DNA from: Kibdelosporangium banguiense
Lineage (GTDB): Bacteria > Actinomycetota > Actinomycetes > Mycobacteriales > Pseudonocardiaceae
Length of the DNA stretch: 64,000 bases
Assembly: GCF_017876405.1 (NCBI RefSeq)
Contig: NZ_JAGINW010000001.1
Span: 5,779,203 to 5,843,202 of the forward strand
Direction of reading: 5' to 3'
Part shown: positions 1-8,630 of the stretch, one piece after another
Layout of the letters: every line of letters begins with the position of its first letter
Numbering within the stretch: the stretch's first letter is position 1
Made by a program: the position numbers and the translations under genes
Notes under the pieces: model-generated
Told to the model about the DNA's origin: nothing
The model's database searches: none
What the model saw: the letters and a program-made list of their open reading frames with translations, nothing else

Positions 1-310
1 GCACGGGGTGGCATGACAGGAAGATCAGCCGCAGGACGTCGTCCTGCTCGGGTTCGTACTGCTCGCGGGCGAGTTCTTCGTGCTTGCGGTCCTGCATTCG
101 GGCGCGCCGGATGTGGTCGATGGCGCGGCGCTTGGCCACGGCCATCAGCCAGGCGCCCGGATTGTCCGGGACGCCTGACTCAGGCCATTGCTCCAACGCC
201 GCGACCAGGGCGTCCTGTGCGAGTTCCTCGGCCAGGCCGACGTCACGCACGATCCGCGTGACGCCGGCGATGATCTTGGCCGACTCCAGCCGCCAGACTG
301 TCTCGATCAT
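1..310 (-). CDS. ECF RNA polymerase sigma factor, N-terminal part (runs off window)
   Basis: The first 103 codons of a sigma-70-like ECF factor are present; the rest lies beyond the window edge. Region 2 is recognisable: an ELAQDALVAALEQWP-type helix, then PGAWLMAVAKRRAIDHIRR, the usual -10 recognition and DNA-melting helix. The subgroup matches the long SigJ/DUF6596-type factors that are commonly paired with YCII/DGPF proteins. The ATG overlaps the stop of the upstream YCII gene as ATGA, so the two are probably translationally coupled. Promoter targets cannot be inferred. Confidence 0.85.
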   Translation of the reverse strand, partial: MIETVWRLESAKIIAGVTRIVRDVGLAEELAQDALVAALEQWPESGVPDNPGAWLMAVAKRRAIDHIRRARMQDRKHEELAREQYEPEQDDVLRLIFLSCHPV

Positions 311-633
311 CCGAACACTTGGTGGATCCTGCTCTCACCGTCGCCGACGATCTTGCGGAACCGCCGGCACAGCTCCAGCGCCTCGTCCTTGTCGCGGGCC
401 TCGATCAGCGCGAAGCCGCCGACGGACTCCTTGGACTCGGCGAACGGGCCGTCGACCACGGTGATGTCGTCGCCTGAAGACACCACCTTGGTGCCTGCCG
501 GGTCGAGTCCGCCGGTGGCCAGCAGCACGCCGGACGCGGTGAGTTCTTCGACGAACTTGGCCATCTCGGTGAACAAGCGCTCGTCCGGGGCCGGGGTGTT
601 CTCGTCGTTCATGGCGATCATCAGGTAGCGCAT
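307..633 (-). CDS. YCII/DGPF-domain protein
   Basis: A 108-residue single-domain protein of the YCII superfamily (dimeric alpha-beta barrel fold). It carries the family hallmark VDGPFAESKE near residues 80-90, followed by GGFALIEARDKDEA. The length is normal for the family. It is the first gene of a two-gene operon with the ECF sigma gene (4-bp ATGA overlap), an arrangement seen widely in actinobacteria. Biochemical function is unproven; a role in sensing or in sigma regulation is only inferred from the pairing. A GAAAGG purine stretch precedes the ATG. Confidence 0.85.
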   Translation of the reverse strand: MRYLMIAMNDENTPAPDERLFTEMAKFVEELTASGVLLATGGLDPAGTKVVSSGDDITVVDGPFAESKESVGGFALIEARDKDEALELCRRFRKIVGDGESRIHQVFG

Positions 634-760
634 CGGCTTGCCTTTCTGCTGGGTGACACCCCGACGTCGGCCGAGTCCATGTGACAGGGAATGTACCCGT
701 TCCCTGTCGTATCGCCGAGCCGACGCCTGGGCAAGTCACCCTCAGGAAAGGTCCTTCACC

Positions 761-1111
761 ATGGCTACTGTCTCGGACTATGTCGCCGCCCTGCCCGCCG
801 CGCAGCGCGAGATCGCTTCGAAACTCCTGCCGCTGATCAACGAGGTCCTGCCCGGCACCGACGCCGTCTGGCACGGTCACCCCGTCTGGAGCCTCGGACC
901 CACGCCCGGCAAATCCCCGGTCTGCCTCATCAAGGCCTACCCCCGCCACGTCACCTTCGGCTTCTGGAAGGGGCAGGAGATCACCGACCCGTCCGGCCGC
1001 CTTGAACCGGGTGCCCGCGAAATGGCCTCGGTGAAGCTCGGTGCAATCGACGACATTGACGCGGAGCTTTTCACCGATTGGCTTCGTCAGGCTCGCGCGA
1101 TCGAGGCTTAG
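761..1111 (+). CDS. DUF1801 / YdhG-like protein
   Basis: A 116-residue protein beginning MATVSDYVAALP, with the DUF1801 pattern: an N-terminal helix (AAQREIASKLLPLINEVLPG), then W-HGHPVWSLG and a central strand region with VTFGFWKGQEI. The fold is related to YjbR/CyaY-like proteins; function is unknown. Start chosen at 761 because AGGAAAGG lies 11 bp upstream; the open frame extends further upstream but without an SD. It converges with the next gene: TAG here and TAA of the minus-strand gene share the four bases TTAG. Confidence 0.85.
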   Translation: MATVSDYVAALPAAQREIASKLLPLINEVLPGTDAVWHGHPVWSLGPTPGKSPVCLIKAYPRHVTFGFWKGQEITDPSGRLEPGAREMASVKLGAIDDIDAELFTDWLRQARAIEA

Positions 1112-3894
1112 GTCTTCGCGACCGTGGTCATGTGCACGGCGAGTTCGGTGCGGGAGCGCACTCCGAGTTTCCGGTAGGCGCGGCTGAGATGGGCCTCAAC
1201 GGTCTTCTCACTGAGGAAGAGGCGTTCGGCGATCCGCCGGTTGGTCAGCCCGGTGGCCGCCAGGTGGGCCACCTGTCCTTCTGCGGGCGTGAACGCGTGC
1301 ACGCCCGACCGCGGCCGGGCATCGCACAGCGCCAACCGGTCCACCAGGCCACGGGCTTGGCAATCCGACGCCAGTCCAGCCGCCTGCCGGATGGCCTGTG
1401 ACCCGGCCTGATGATCTCCACACTCAGTATGTATGGCGCCCAGTTGAGCGAGTGTTCTAGCGAGTTCGAGCCGGGCGGGGCTGCGTTTGAGAAGGTCGAC
1501 GGCCTCCTGCAGCAGCTCACGCGCCGCGTGGGAGGTACCGGCGAGTGCCGCGGCGCCTCTCAGTGCTGTCGCGATACGGCGCGGCACGCCGAAAGCCCGC
1601 GCCAGACGCAACTCCTCAGTGAGGATTTCGACCGCACGGTCACGTTCACCGAGACGCTGGACGGCATCGGCTGCCGAAAGGCGCCAGGGCACATCCAGCA
1701 GGCGAACGGCACCCCACTGCTGGTACAGGCGCCCACACAACATCGCATCGGCCAGCGCGGCGTTCACATTTCCTTGTGCCGCTCTGAGCCGGGTCCGGGC
1801 GCCGAGCAGCCACAGATGCAGGGCGGTACGAGGTTCCGCATTGCCGGACAGCACGCTGTTCTGCACGACCGCTTCGGCCTTGGCCAGTTGGGCATCCTCG
1901 ATGAGCAGGTCCACGTCGGTCGCGTTCAGCGCCGGCAACGCGGCCTTCGGGCCGTGACTGCCCGCGACACCGAGGTCGACGTGCTCGCGTGCCTGTGCGA
2001 GATCGCCTCGGAGAAAAGCGATTCTGGCCAGGTACGCCCTGATCATCGGGACCGGAAACAGAAGTCCATTCTGGACGGATGCGGCCATGGTCAGGTTGAG
2101 GTGCTGTTCGGCTTCGTCCAGCCGGTCGGCCACGATGAGCACGTGCACCGCCGACCAGATCGCTGCCCGGTTCGGGGTGAGGAGGTCGCTGTTCAGGGCT
2201 CGCAGGGCCAGCGTGACAGCGGCATCGGCCGGTCCGCCGGAGAAGACCGTCTCCGCCGCCTGGTGAGCGTCCGCGACGGCGGACGGCCGACTCTGGAATG
2301 ACGCGAGCTGTTCCAGCAGCCGGGTTCTGCCGCCCAGATCGTTGCGGGCGATACCGATCAATTCGCCTTCCAACTCGGCCGCCAGTTCGGCGTTCTGTCC
2401 GGGCGGCAGTTCAGCGAGAGCCTGCGTCAGCAGGATGGCCGCTTCTTTCGGCGCGCCACAGACGTTGCGGAATCGAGCCAGACTGTAGGCACACAGCGCG
2501 CGTTGGGCCGGAGAGCCGGCTGTCTCCCACGCCTCTCGCAGATGTGTCTCGGCGTCGACGAGTGCGTACTGGCGGGCTTCGCATATGCCGAGCAGCCTGC
2601 TCACTTCGGAGCGCATCGGTGGCGGCGGTGGCTCGTTTCTTGCTCGTAGCAAGTATGCCGTCGCACCACTGGGTGAACCACGCTTTCTCGCCTGGGTTGC
2701 TGCGGCCAGCAATACATTGACTCGGTCGGGATTCGCGTCAGGCGTGGTACGCAATAAATGTGAGGCCACTCGGGCGACTGGCTCACCTGCTTCCCGCAGC
2801 ACGGCCGCCGCCCGCTCATGCTCGGCACTGCGCTCGGCAAGAGGGATCAACGACAGTACGACGTCCCGGACGACCGCGTGCACGAATGCCGGTGGGTCGT
2901 CGTGATCGAAGATGCCATGGCGGGTAAGACGCTCCGCCGCGGCGGCGGCTGCCAGCGGTGTCAGGCCGGACTGGCGAGCGACCAGCGCGAGATCTGTGTC
3001 ATCACCGAGCACGGCGACCGCCCGAGCGACCTGCTGTATGCCGGACGGCTCGCGCCGCAACCTGGCGATCACGTGGCGGCGCAAGGCATCTGGCCCTGTC
3101 GACTTGACGGTCGCCGCTGCGGCGGCATCCGGGCGAATGCCGTTGGCGGCCAGGGCGCGCAGCAATTCCCGTACGAAAAGCGGATTGCCTGCGGTCACGG
3201 CATGGCAGGCGGCGCAGAACTCGTCGGCCGCGTCCTGTCCGAGCGCTTGCCTGACCAGGCCGGCGACTGCGGCCGTACTGAGCTCCTTGGGTTCCAGCAA
3301 TGTCACGTCGCCGGCTGCCAGGATGTCGTCGAGCAGACCTTCGTCGTCGTGCGGCCCCGTCCGGCTGGCGATGATCATCGTCACCGCGACCGAGTCGAGC
3401 CGCCTGGCCAGGAATCCCAGGAACCGCAACGACGGCAGGTCGGCCCACTGCGCGTCGTCGACCACCAGGACCAGCGGTGCTATCTCCGAAAGGCCGGCCA
3501 GCAACCAGTACAGGCCGTTCAGCAGCGGGAACAGGGAACTCGGCAGGTCGTCAGGACTGCTGTCGCTGTCGGCGGTGGCGAACAGGCGCTCGGTGGGTCG
3601 CGCCGCGCCGGTGAACAGCTTTTCCCGTGCCGCAACGTCTTTCGGCAATACCGACTCGAAAAGCTGGCGCACCACACCGAACGTGAAGTCCCGCTCCAGC
3701 TCTGCGCCGCGCGCCGTCAGGACTCCCAGCCCCAATGCCGGTGTACGGCTACGCGCCACCCGTAACAGCGTCGTTTTGCCCAGGCCGGCGGGAGCCTCCA
3801 CGAGGACGATACCACCGTGGCCCTCAGCCAGTCTCTCCAGCGATTGATGCAGAGCGCTGACCTCCGCGGCACGCTCCAGCAATGGTTCTGTCAC
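1108..3894 (-). CDS. LuxR-family regulator with N-terminal AAA ATPase (LAL type)
   Basis: A 928-residue large ATP-binding LuxR (LAL) regulator. Walker A (EAPAGLGKTT) is at residues 33-42 and Walker B (LVLVVDDAQW) at 141-150. A long helical, TPR-like middle follows, and a C-terminal LuxR helix-turn-helix (FTPAEGQVAHLAATGLTNRR, then FLSEKTVEAHLSRAYRKLGV) lies near residues 865-915. Such proteins bind DNA under control of ATP and a ligand or partner; targets are often adjacent, but none is obvious here. GTG start at 3894 is preceded by GGGGGA at good spacing. It is divergent from the RhiA-like gene at 4173 and may control it (inference). Confidence 0.93.
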   Translation of the reverse strand: MTEPLLERAAEVSALHQSLERLAEGHGGIVLVEAPAGLGKTTLLRVARSRTPALGLGVLTARGAELERDFTFGVVRQLFESVLPKDVAAREKLFTGAARPTERLFATADSDSSPDDLPSSLFPLLNGLYWLLAGLSEIAPLVLVVDDAQWADLPSLRFLGFLARRLDSVAVTMIIASRTGPHDDEGLLDDILAAGDVTLLEPKELSTAAVAGLVRQALGQDAADEFCAACHAVTAGNPLFVRELLRALAANGIRPDAAAAATVKSTGPDALRRHVIARLRREPSGIQQVARAVAVLGDDTDLALVARQSGLTPLAAAAAAERLTRHGIFDHDDPPAFVHAVVRDVVLSLIPLAERSAEHERAAAVLREAGEPVARVASHLLRTTPDANPDRVNVLLAAATQARKRGSPSGATAYLLRARNEPPPPPMRSEVSRLLGICEARQYALVDAETHLREAWETAGSPAQRALCAYSLARFRNVCGAPKEAAILLTQALAELPPGQNAELAAELEGELIGIARNDLGGRTRLLEQLASFQSRPSAVADAHQAAETVFSGGPADAAVTLALRALNSDLLTPNRAAIWSAVHVLIVADRLDEAEQHLNLTMAASVQNGLLFPVPMIRAYLARIAFLRGDLAQAREHVDLGVAGSHGPKAALPALNATDVDLLIEDAQLAKAEAVVQNSVLSGNAEPRTALHLWLLGARTRLRAAQGNVNAALADAMLCGRLYQQWGAVRLLDVPWRLSAADAVQRLGERDRAVEILTEELRLARAFGVPRRIATALRGAAALAGTSHAARELLQEAVDLLKRSPARLELARTLAQLGAIHTECGDHQAGSQAIRQAAGLASDCQARGLVDRLALCDARPRSGVHAFTPAEGQVAHLAATGLTNRRIAERLFLSEKTVEAHLSRAYRKLGVRSRTELAVHMTTVAKT

Positions 3895-4073
3895 CTGACG
3901 GCTCCCCCGAATGTCTCAACCAAGTCCCCACTTGGTGATCCGATGGCACCACTCAGGGTGCGCCGGATGGAAAAGATCCCATTGAAGGTTACACAATCGG
4001 CGGGCTGTAGTCCATGGTGTCCCGGCATGATCGGCAATGTGGAATGAGGGACTCGTAGGGGTTTCCCTAATAT

Positions 4074-4085
4074 ACCCGGCCGGGT
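4074..4085. promoter_or_regulatory. ACCCGGCCGGGT palindrome in divergent control region
   Basis: A perfect 12-bp palindrome about 90 bp upstream of the gene at 4173, in the 278-bp gap shared with the LAL regulator. A second short dyad (TAGGGG/CCCTA) precedes it at about 4056-4069. Both could be operator elements. Short GC palindromes are common in this genome type, so confidence is low. Confidence 0.3.
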
Positions 4086-4172
4086 GTATCGGCCTAATGT
4101 CGTTCTCGTGGCGAGCGGAACCGGATTCCCGCCACGACAACAATTATTTCATCACACCGGGAGTGCTGTCTT

Positions 4173-5129
4173 ATGGCGGGTACCGAATACACCCTGCGCG
4201 TCGTCAACAAGTCGACCAATTTCGTGGACATGTGCATGTATCAGGAGGACCCGAACCTCGGGGTTCCGAATGCCATGTCGCTGGCCTGGTTCTCGAAGCC
4301 GGCCTACCCCTCCACGACCGTGGTGTTCAAATGGACCATCGACTACTCGTTCGTCTGGTCGGAGACGGGGCAACTGCTGCCCGGCGTCTACTTCGACGCG
4401 TCCCAGACCTGGCCCGCGGATCCCAGCATCGTGAAGACCGGCACCGCCGAGACGCCCGGCAACCAGATCGGGTTCTCGCAGCCGTCCCGCGGCGCCTACA
4501 CGTTCACGAGCACGCCCACCAACAACGCGCAGGTGGGATCGCTGTACATCAAGGAGGACGGCACCATCCCGCTCAAGCAGGCCAGCGTCGGCATCGGCAT
4601 GTCCGGGGCCGGTACCTTCGCGGTCCAGTCCCAGCCGAACCTCAACCTGACGTTCACGCCACACCCCAAGTACTACCTGGCGGCCGGCTCCTTCGCCCAG
4701 GGTGAGGTGCTCGACATCGGTTCCATCACCAATCCGGTGAACATCCAGTTCCCGCCGGGGATCTTCTCGCGGACCGCGACTCTCAGCGCGGAGAACAAGT
4801 GGTCGGTCGACAACACCTCAAGCGTGAACGCATCGGACCACAGGGACGACATCATCGCCCTGCGCGAGAAGATGACGTTCTCCCGCGTGAATCCGACCGG
4901 GCAGTACACCGATGTGCGGGTCACCCCCATTCAAGGTGGTCCTGGCGACCTGACCAACGGTACCGGCACCTACTCCAACGGTATTTTCTCGGCCGGAATG
5001 TTCGGTTCGAGAGACCTCCCCCGGGTGGGTGACTTCTACAATATCACCGGATACGAAGGCGGTGAATTGCGCGAGTTCTCAGCGGCCAGGTGCACGCATT
5101 CCGGCCCGACGAGCGACTTCAAGGTGTGA
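4173..5129 (+). CDS. RhiA-like protein of unknown function
   Basis: A 318-residue protein without an evident signal peptide. The N-terminal half has strand-rich segments such as YTLRVVNKSTNFVDMCMYQ, a LAWFSK motif near residues 40-50 and FKWTIDYSFVWSETG. These resemble my memory of the rhizosphere-induced protein RhiA family of Rhizobium, where several copies carry the same DxCxYQ...LAWFSK...W-IDYSFVWSETG layout. The second half (FAQGEVLDIG and following) is beta-rich. No catalytic motif is visible. It is monocistronic, divergent from a LAL regulator and closed by a strong terminator. The family assignment is from recollection and should be searched. Confidence 0.7.
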   Translation: MAGTEYTLRVVNKSTNFVDMCMYQEDPNLGVPNAMSLAWFSKPAYPSTTVVFKWTIDYSFVWSETGQLLPGVYFDASQTWPADPSIVKTGTAETPGNQIGFSQPSRGAYTFTSTPTNNAQVGSLYIKEDGTIPLKQASVGIGMSGAGTFAVQSQPNLNLTFTPHPKYYLAAGSFAQGEVLDIGSITNPVNIQFPPGIFSRTATLSAENKWSVDNTSSVNASDHRDDIIALREKMTFSRVNPTGQYTDVRVTPIQGGPGDLTNGTGTYSNGIFSAGMFGSRDLPRVGDFYNITGYEGGELREFSAARCTHSGPTSDFKV

Positions 5130-5145
5130 GCCTGTCGCACCACGA

Positions 5146-5184
5146 AAACCGTCGGACGGGACCGCATGTCCCGTCCGGCGGTTT
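5146..5184. terminator. Bidirectional rho-independent terminator
   Basis: A 17-bp stem (5146-5162 with 5168-5184, one G-U pair) around a CGCAT loop, followed by TTTGTTTT on the plus side and with an A-run (5145-5148) on the other side. It sits between the convergent RhiA-like and S33 peptidase genes and fits termination in both directions. Confidence 0.85.
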
Positions 5185-5196
5185 GTTTTCGAACAA

Positions 5197-6603
5197 TCAG
5201 CAGGCGATGTCTGTGGCGGGGCGGGTGCCGTCAACGAGGAATTTCGTGACGGTGGCGTCTCCGCAAGCGTTTCCGTTGACCAGATAGGCGCCGTGGCCGC
5301 CGGTGTTGACGGAGACAAGGCGGACGCGGTGGCCGAAGGCTTCACGCATCCTGACGCCCGCGAAGTGCGGGGTGGCGGGGTCACGCATGGTTTGGATCAT
5401 CAGAATGTTCGAAGGGCCGGCGGGGGTGACGCGGGTCGGCTGCTCGATGGGCTGGGTCGGCCAGAACGCGCAAGCCGTGATGTTGGCGGGCATTCCGCCG
5501 GTGAGCGGGAAGGCAACGCGGTTCTGAGCGACAGCGCGAGCGTAGTGGTCGACCGACTTCGGCCAGGAGACATCGTTGCAGCCGACGGCGGTCAGCACGG
5601 CGTACGTGTTCTTGTACTGGTCCGGCGGCGGGACGGGAATGGTGGGCAGCGGGTCGCCGGCCCGGGCCGCGCGCATGTACTCGGCCAGCAGCGGGAAGGT
5701 GGAGTTGTTGTAGATAGCGCTGAACATACCGGCGCGCAATGCATTCGGCGGGAGCGAAGGACTGTCGGCGTGCGCTAGGAATGTGGCACGCACGGCGGCG
5801 GGAGTGGCGCCGAGGCCATAGGTTGCGTCACGTTCTGCAGCCCACGCGGCGAAATCGGGGAATCGGTCTTCGGCGCCGACGGCGAAGTTCTTGACCCAAC
5901 CGTAGGCGACGCGTTGTGGGTCTGGATCGTCGCTGCTGTCGAGGACAACACGATCTGTGCGGCCCGGGAACATCGTGGCGTACACAGCACCCGCGTAGGT
6001 TCCGTATGACACGCCCCAGTAAGAGATCTGACGCTCGCCGAGAGCGCGGCGAATCTGGTCGATGTCGCGGGCTTCGTTGCGGGTGGTGAGGTGACGGATG
6101 AGTTCGCCGCCATTCTCGTTGCACGCCTTGGCGACGCGGCGGGCTTTGTTGATGTTCTCGGAAATGTCGCCACCCGGTCCGGGCCATGCCATGAACCCGT
6201 TCGGGTCAAGGTCCCGAGGCTCGAGCTTGCAGTCGAGCGGTGTGCTTTGCCCGACGCCACGTGGGTCAAAACCAATAAGGTCGTAGCGGTCCTTGACTTC
6301 CTGCGGCAGCCGCGCGCCCAGGGTGGCCGGTCGGTACAGGCCCGAATTGCCGGGGCCACCCGGAATCAGCAGCAGCACGCCTCTGCGTAACTCGGGCTTC
6401 GCGGTTCTGATCCGGGACACGGCCAGCGAAATCCGCTGGCCGTGACCCTTCTGATAATCCAGCGGTACTTCGATCGTGGTGCATTCCTGGACCGGCGCAC
6501 CGGCACAGGACGCCCACACCGGCGCTGTCTCAGCGGAGGCGGAGGCGGCGGCAGGAATGGAGATTCCAGCGATGGCGACTGCGGTGACGAGTGTTTTTCG
6601 CAT
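5197..6603 (-). CDS. Secreted alpha/beta hydrolase, S33 tripeptidyl aminopeptidase-like
   Basis: A 468-residue exported hydrolase. Residues 1-24 form a Sec signal peptide (MRKT, hydrophobic core, ASASAE cleavage region). The mature part has PGGPG (about 81-85, oxyanion region), FDPRGVGQS and the nucleophile elbow GVSYG with Ser near 199. A late VNTGGHGAY supplies the probable catalytic His. The family is the secreted Tap/SlpD-type peptidases of Streptomyces, which release N-terminal tripeptides or act on related substrates. Monocistronic, and convergent with the RhiA-like gene. Exact substrate unknown. Confidence 0.92.
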   Translation of the reverse strand: MRKTLVTAVAIAGISIPAAASASAETAPVWASCAGAPVQECTTIEVPLDYQKGHGQRISLAVSRIRTAKPELRRGVLLLIPGGPGNSGLYRPATLGARLPQEVKDRYDLIGFDPRGVGQSTPLDCKLEPRDLDPNGFMAWPGPGGDISENINKARRVAKACNENGGELIRHLTTRNEARDIDQIRRALGERQISYWGVSYGTYAGAVYATMFPGRTDRVVLDSSDDPDPQRVAYGWVKNFAVGAEDRFPDFAAWAAERDATYGLGATPAAVRATFLAHADSPSLPPNALRAGMFSAIYNNSTFPLLAEYMRAARAGDPLPTIPVPPPDQYKNTYAVLTAVGCNDVSWPKSVDHYARAVAQNRVAFPLTGGMPANITACAFWPTQPIEQPTRVTPAGPSNILMIQTMRDPATPHFAGVRMREAFGHRVRLVSVNTGGHGAYLVNGNACGDATVTKFLVDGTRPATDIAC

Positions 6604-6673
6604 GCCATAAGCATTGTGGGCTCAGCTCAGCCGAACCATCCGGTCCGCACGAGACAAGGTGGTAGGGCTGTCC

Positions 6674-7105
6674 CTACTGTCCACTATGGCCGGACGTGCG
6701 GGCCTGATGGTTGTTGTACTTGCGCACGCCGAACTGGTACGCCTCGGCCATCAGTGGCCGGATAACGCTGATATCAGTGGGATTCACGACGCAGACCCAG
6801 TACTGCCCGCCGTAGACCGGATGGCGCATGACAACGTCCCGTGCGGCGTAGTCGATCTCGCCCTCCTGCTGGAACCGCGCGGTGAACGTGGCCTTGGTCA
6901 GCCCGATGTTGAGCCGGTAGGTCCCCGGCTCGTCCAGCCGGGAGAAGTCGTCGTGGCGATCGCCGGTCACGATCGTGACGAACGGCATCTGTCGTTCGGG
7001 TGGGAGATCGCTGTGCGGGTCATAGAGGTAGTACGTGTCTCCCTCGTGCTCCAATGCCCGCACTCCGTCGAAGGTGATCTGGCCCTTCAGTTCCTCGAGA
7101 TCCAT
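6674..7105 (-). CDS. DUF6194-like protein
   Basis: A 143-residue protein with FVTIVTGDRHDDFSRL and TYRLNIGLTKATF, then a C-terminal WVCVVNPT region. The pattern matches DUF6194, small cytosolic actinobacterial proteins of unknown function. There is no signal peptide or membrane segment. It lies alone between the S33 peptidase and the STAS-ANTAR-GAF gene, in the same direction as both, with gaps of about 70 and 115 bp. Function not inferred. Confidence 0.8.
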   Translation of the reverse strand: MDLEELKGQITFDGVRALEHEGDTYYLYDPHSDLPPERQMPFVTIVTGDRHDDFSRLDEPGTYRLNIGLTKATFTARFQQEGEIDYAARDVVMRHPVYGGQYWVCVVNPTDISVIRPLMAEAYQFGVRKYNNHQARTSGHSGQ

Positions 7106-7219
7106 ACCTTCAAGTGTCTCATTGAAGCTGCGATTGGCACTTTTCCCGGGAAAGCATCGAGCTTGCGGTGAAAAGCCTCAAAGCGGTGTTCTGCCCGAAC
7201 GGACCGGGAGACGCGGCTG

Positions 7220-8350
7220 TCACTTGGCGTGCTGGTGGATGTACTCCAGGGCGTCGAGCACGATCGTCCGTTGGTGCCAGTCCAGCCAGATCGCCAGTTC
7301 CTTGGCGTCCCGGTCGAGTTGCAGGGTCTGCTTCTCGGTGGGTGTCCTGCCGGTGCGGGAGTCGTGCGTGGAGACCATGCCGACGCAGCGGCCGTCCGGG
7401 GTGAGCAGTGGCGTGCTCTGGAGCGAGCGGATTCCCACGTCCAGGACCATTTTCCCGGAGCTGGTGCCGACAAGGGTCGGATCGGTGGCCACATCGGGCA
7501 CGACCACGCGGGATTTGAGCTGCAGGGCGAGCGCGCACGGGGTGCTCGAATCGCTGACGACGGCGAAGAAGTCGATGAACTCGGGTGGCAGACCGCGGTG
7601 CTGTTCCAGTCGCAGCGCGTTGGGGCCGTCGAGAAGCTGCAGGTCACCCGTGGTGGTGTCCATCAGATCGATGGTCTTCTCCAGGAAGGTGGCCAGTACA
7701 GCGGTGCGGTTGTGCTGCTTGTCGAACGGCTGGAAGCTCAGTGGTGGTGCCGGCCGACGGACCCGCCCGGGGAACCATTCCTCGACCGACCGAGGCGGGG
7801 GAGCTGCGAGCAGCGCGCCGGCCAGGGTGTGCAGCTTGAGGTTGTGGCGCTGCGCGCTCTCGCGCAGCAGCACGAACGCCTTGTCCACATCGGACATCTG
7901 ATAGCGGCCTTGCAGCAGGCCCAGGGCTCTGGCGATCATCGGTCTTGTCCGCAACGCGGCACGCAGGCCGTAGATCTCCTGGCGCAGTTCGGCTATCTCC
8001 GGTGTGGTGCGGCAGGCCGCGATCGCCCCGACGACGCTGTCGTACACGGCCAGCTCACCGGGGCTGGACGTGAGGTCCAGGATCTTGCGGATGTGCGGAG
8101 CCGGGGCAACGGTCAGCAGGCTGCGCAACTTGGTCTGCTCGATCAGCACGCGTACGCCCGAGGTCGACAGCAACGTGAGTTCGCCCAGGTCGACAACGAT
8201 ATGGATGACGTCTTCGGGGATCTTGGTGTTGAGGTAGTCGGCGAACTGGTCGCTGTTGGACGCGTCGATCGCGTCGCGGACTCGCAGAACGACGATGCCA
8301 TCCGGGTACGGTTCGTCTGATATATCCAAGATTGACGAGGTTTGCGCCAC
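7220..8350 (-). CDS. STAS-ANTAR-GAF signalling protein
   Basis: A 376-residue three-domain protein. Residues 1 to about 105 form a STAS (anti-sigma antagonist-like) domain with VVDLGELTLLSTSGVRVL, where Ser/Thr phosphorylation normally occurs. Residues about 115-180 match ANTAR, an RNA-binding antiterminator domain (LRAALRTRPMIARALGLLQG and FVLLRESAQRHNLKL). Residues about 215-365 match GAF. STAS-ANTAR and GAF-ANTAR proteins are known; this STAS-ANTAR-GAF order is less usual. I chose the GTG at 8350 because AAGGAG lies 6 bp upstream; an ATG at 8569 extends the frame but adds low-complexity sequence. It probably links a partner-switching or stress signal to transcript antitermination (inference). 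Confidence 0.85.
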   Translation of the reverse strand: MAQTSSILDISDEPYPDGIVVLRVRDAIDASNSDQFADYLNTKIPEDVIHIVVDLGELTLLSTSGVRVLIEQTKLRSLLTVAPAPHIRKILDLTSSPGELAVYDSVVGAIAACRTTPEIAELRQEIYGLRAALRTRPMIARALGLLQGRYQMSDVDKAFVLLRESAQRHNLKLHTLAGALLAAPPPRSVEEWFPGRVRRPAPPLSFQPFDKQHNRTAVLATFLEKTIDLMDTTTGDLQLLDGPNALRLEQHRGLPPEFIDFFAVVSDSSTPCALALQLKSRVVVPDVATDPTLVGTSSGKMVLDVGIRSLQSTPLLTPDGRCVGMVSTHDSRTGRTPTEKQTLQLDRDAKELAIWLDWHQRTIVLDALEYIHQHAK

Positions 8351-8432
8351 AACGCGCTCCTTTGTTTTCACGCACGACAAGGAGGCGTCGGGGATTGCCG
8401 CGCTGCTGGACGCACGCCGACAGATATCACCA

Positions 8433-8448
8433 TAGTGCATCTGCACTA
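8433..8448. promoter_or_regulatory. TAGTGCA-TC-TGCACTA palindrome (putative operator)
   Basis: A perfect 7-bp inverted repeat with a 2-bp spacer, in the 280-bp gap between the divergent STAS-ANTAR-GAF gene (start 8350) and the GH31 gene (start 8631). The position suits an operator for either promoter. The binding protein is unknown. Confidence 0.5.
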
Positions 8449-8630
8449 GAGGGTTTGGTGTCCGCCGGATGGGCGATCCTGGCGCTGACCGAGGTGTCCT
8501 TGGAGTTCTCGCGGGTCTCGCTTTGTGGGAGTTGGATGATGGGATGGTCCGCCCGATTGTTGCCTCCATGACCGTTTGCCGGTATACATCGGAGGTGTAG
8601 CCGCCGCACCCGGCTTACTGGGAGAGGATC

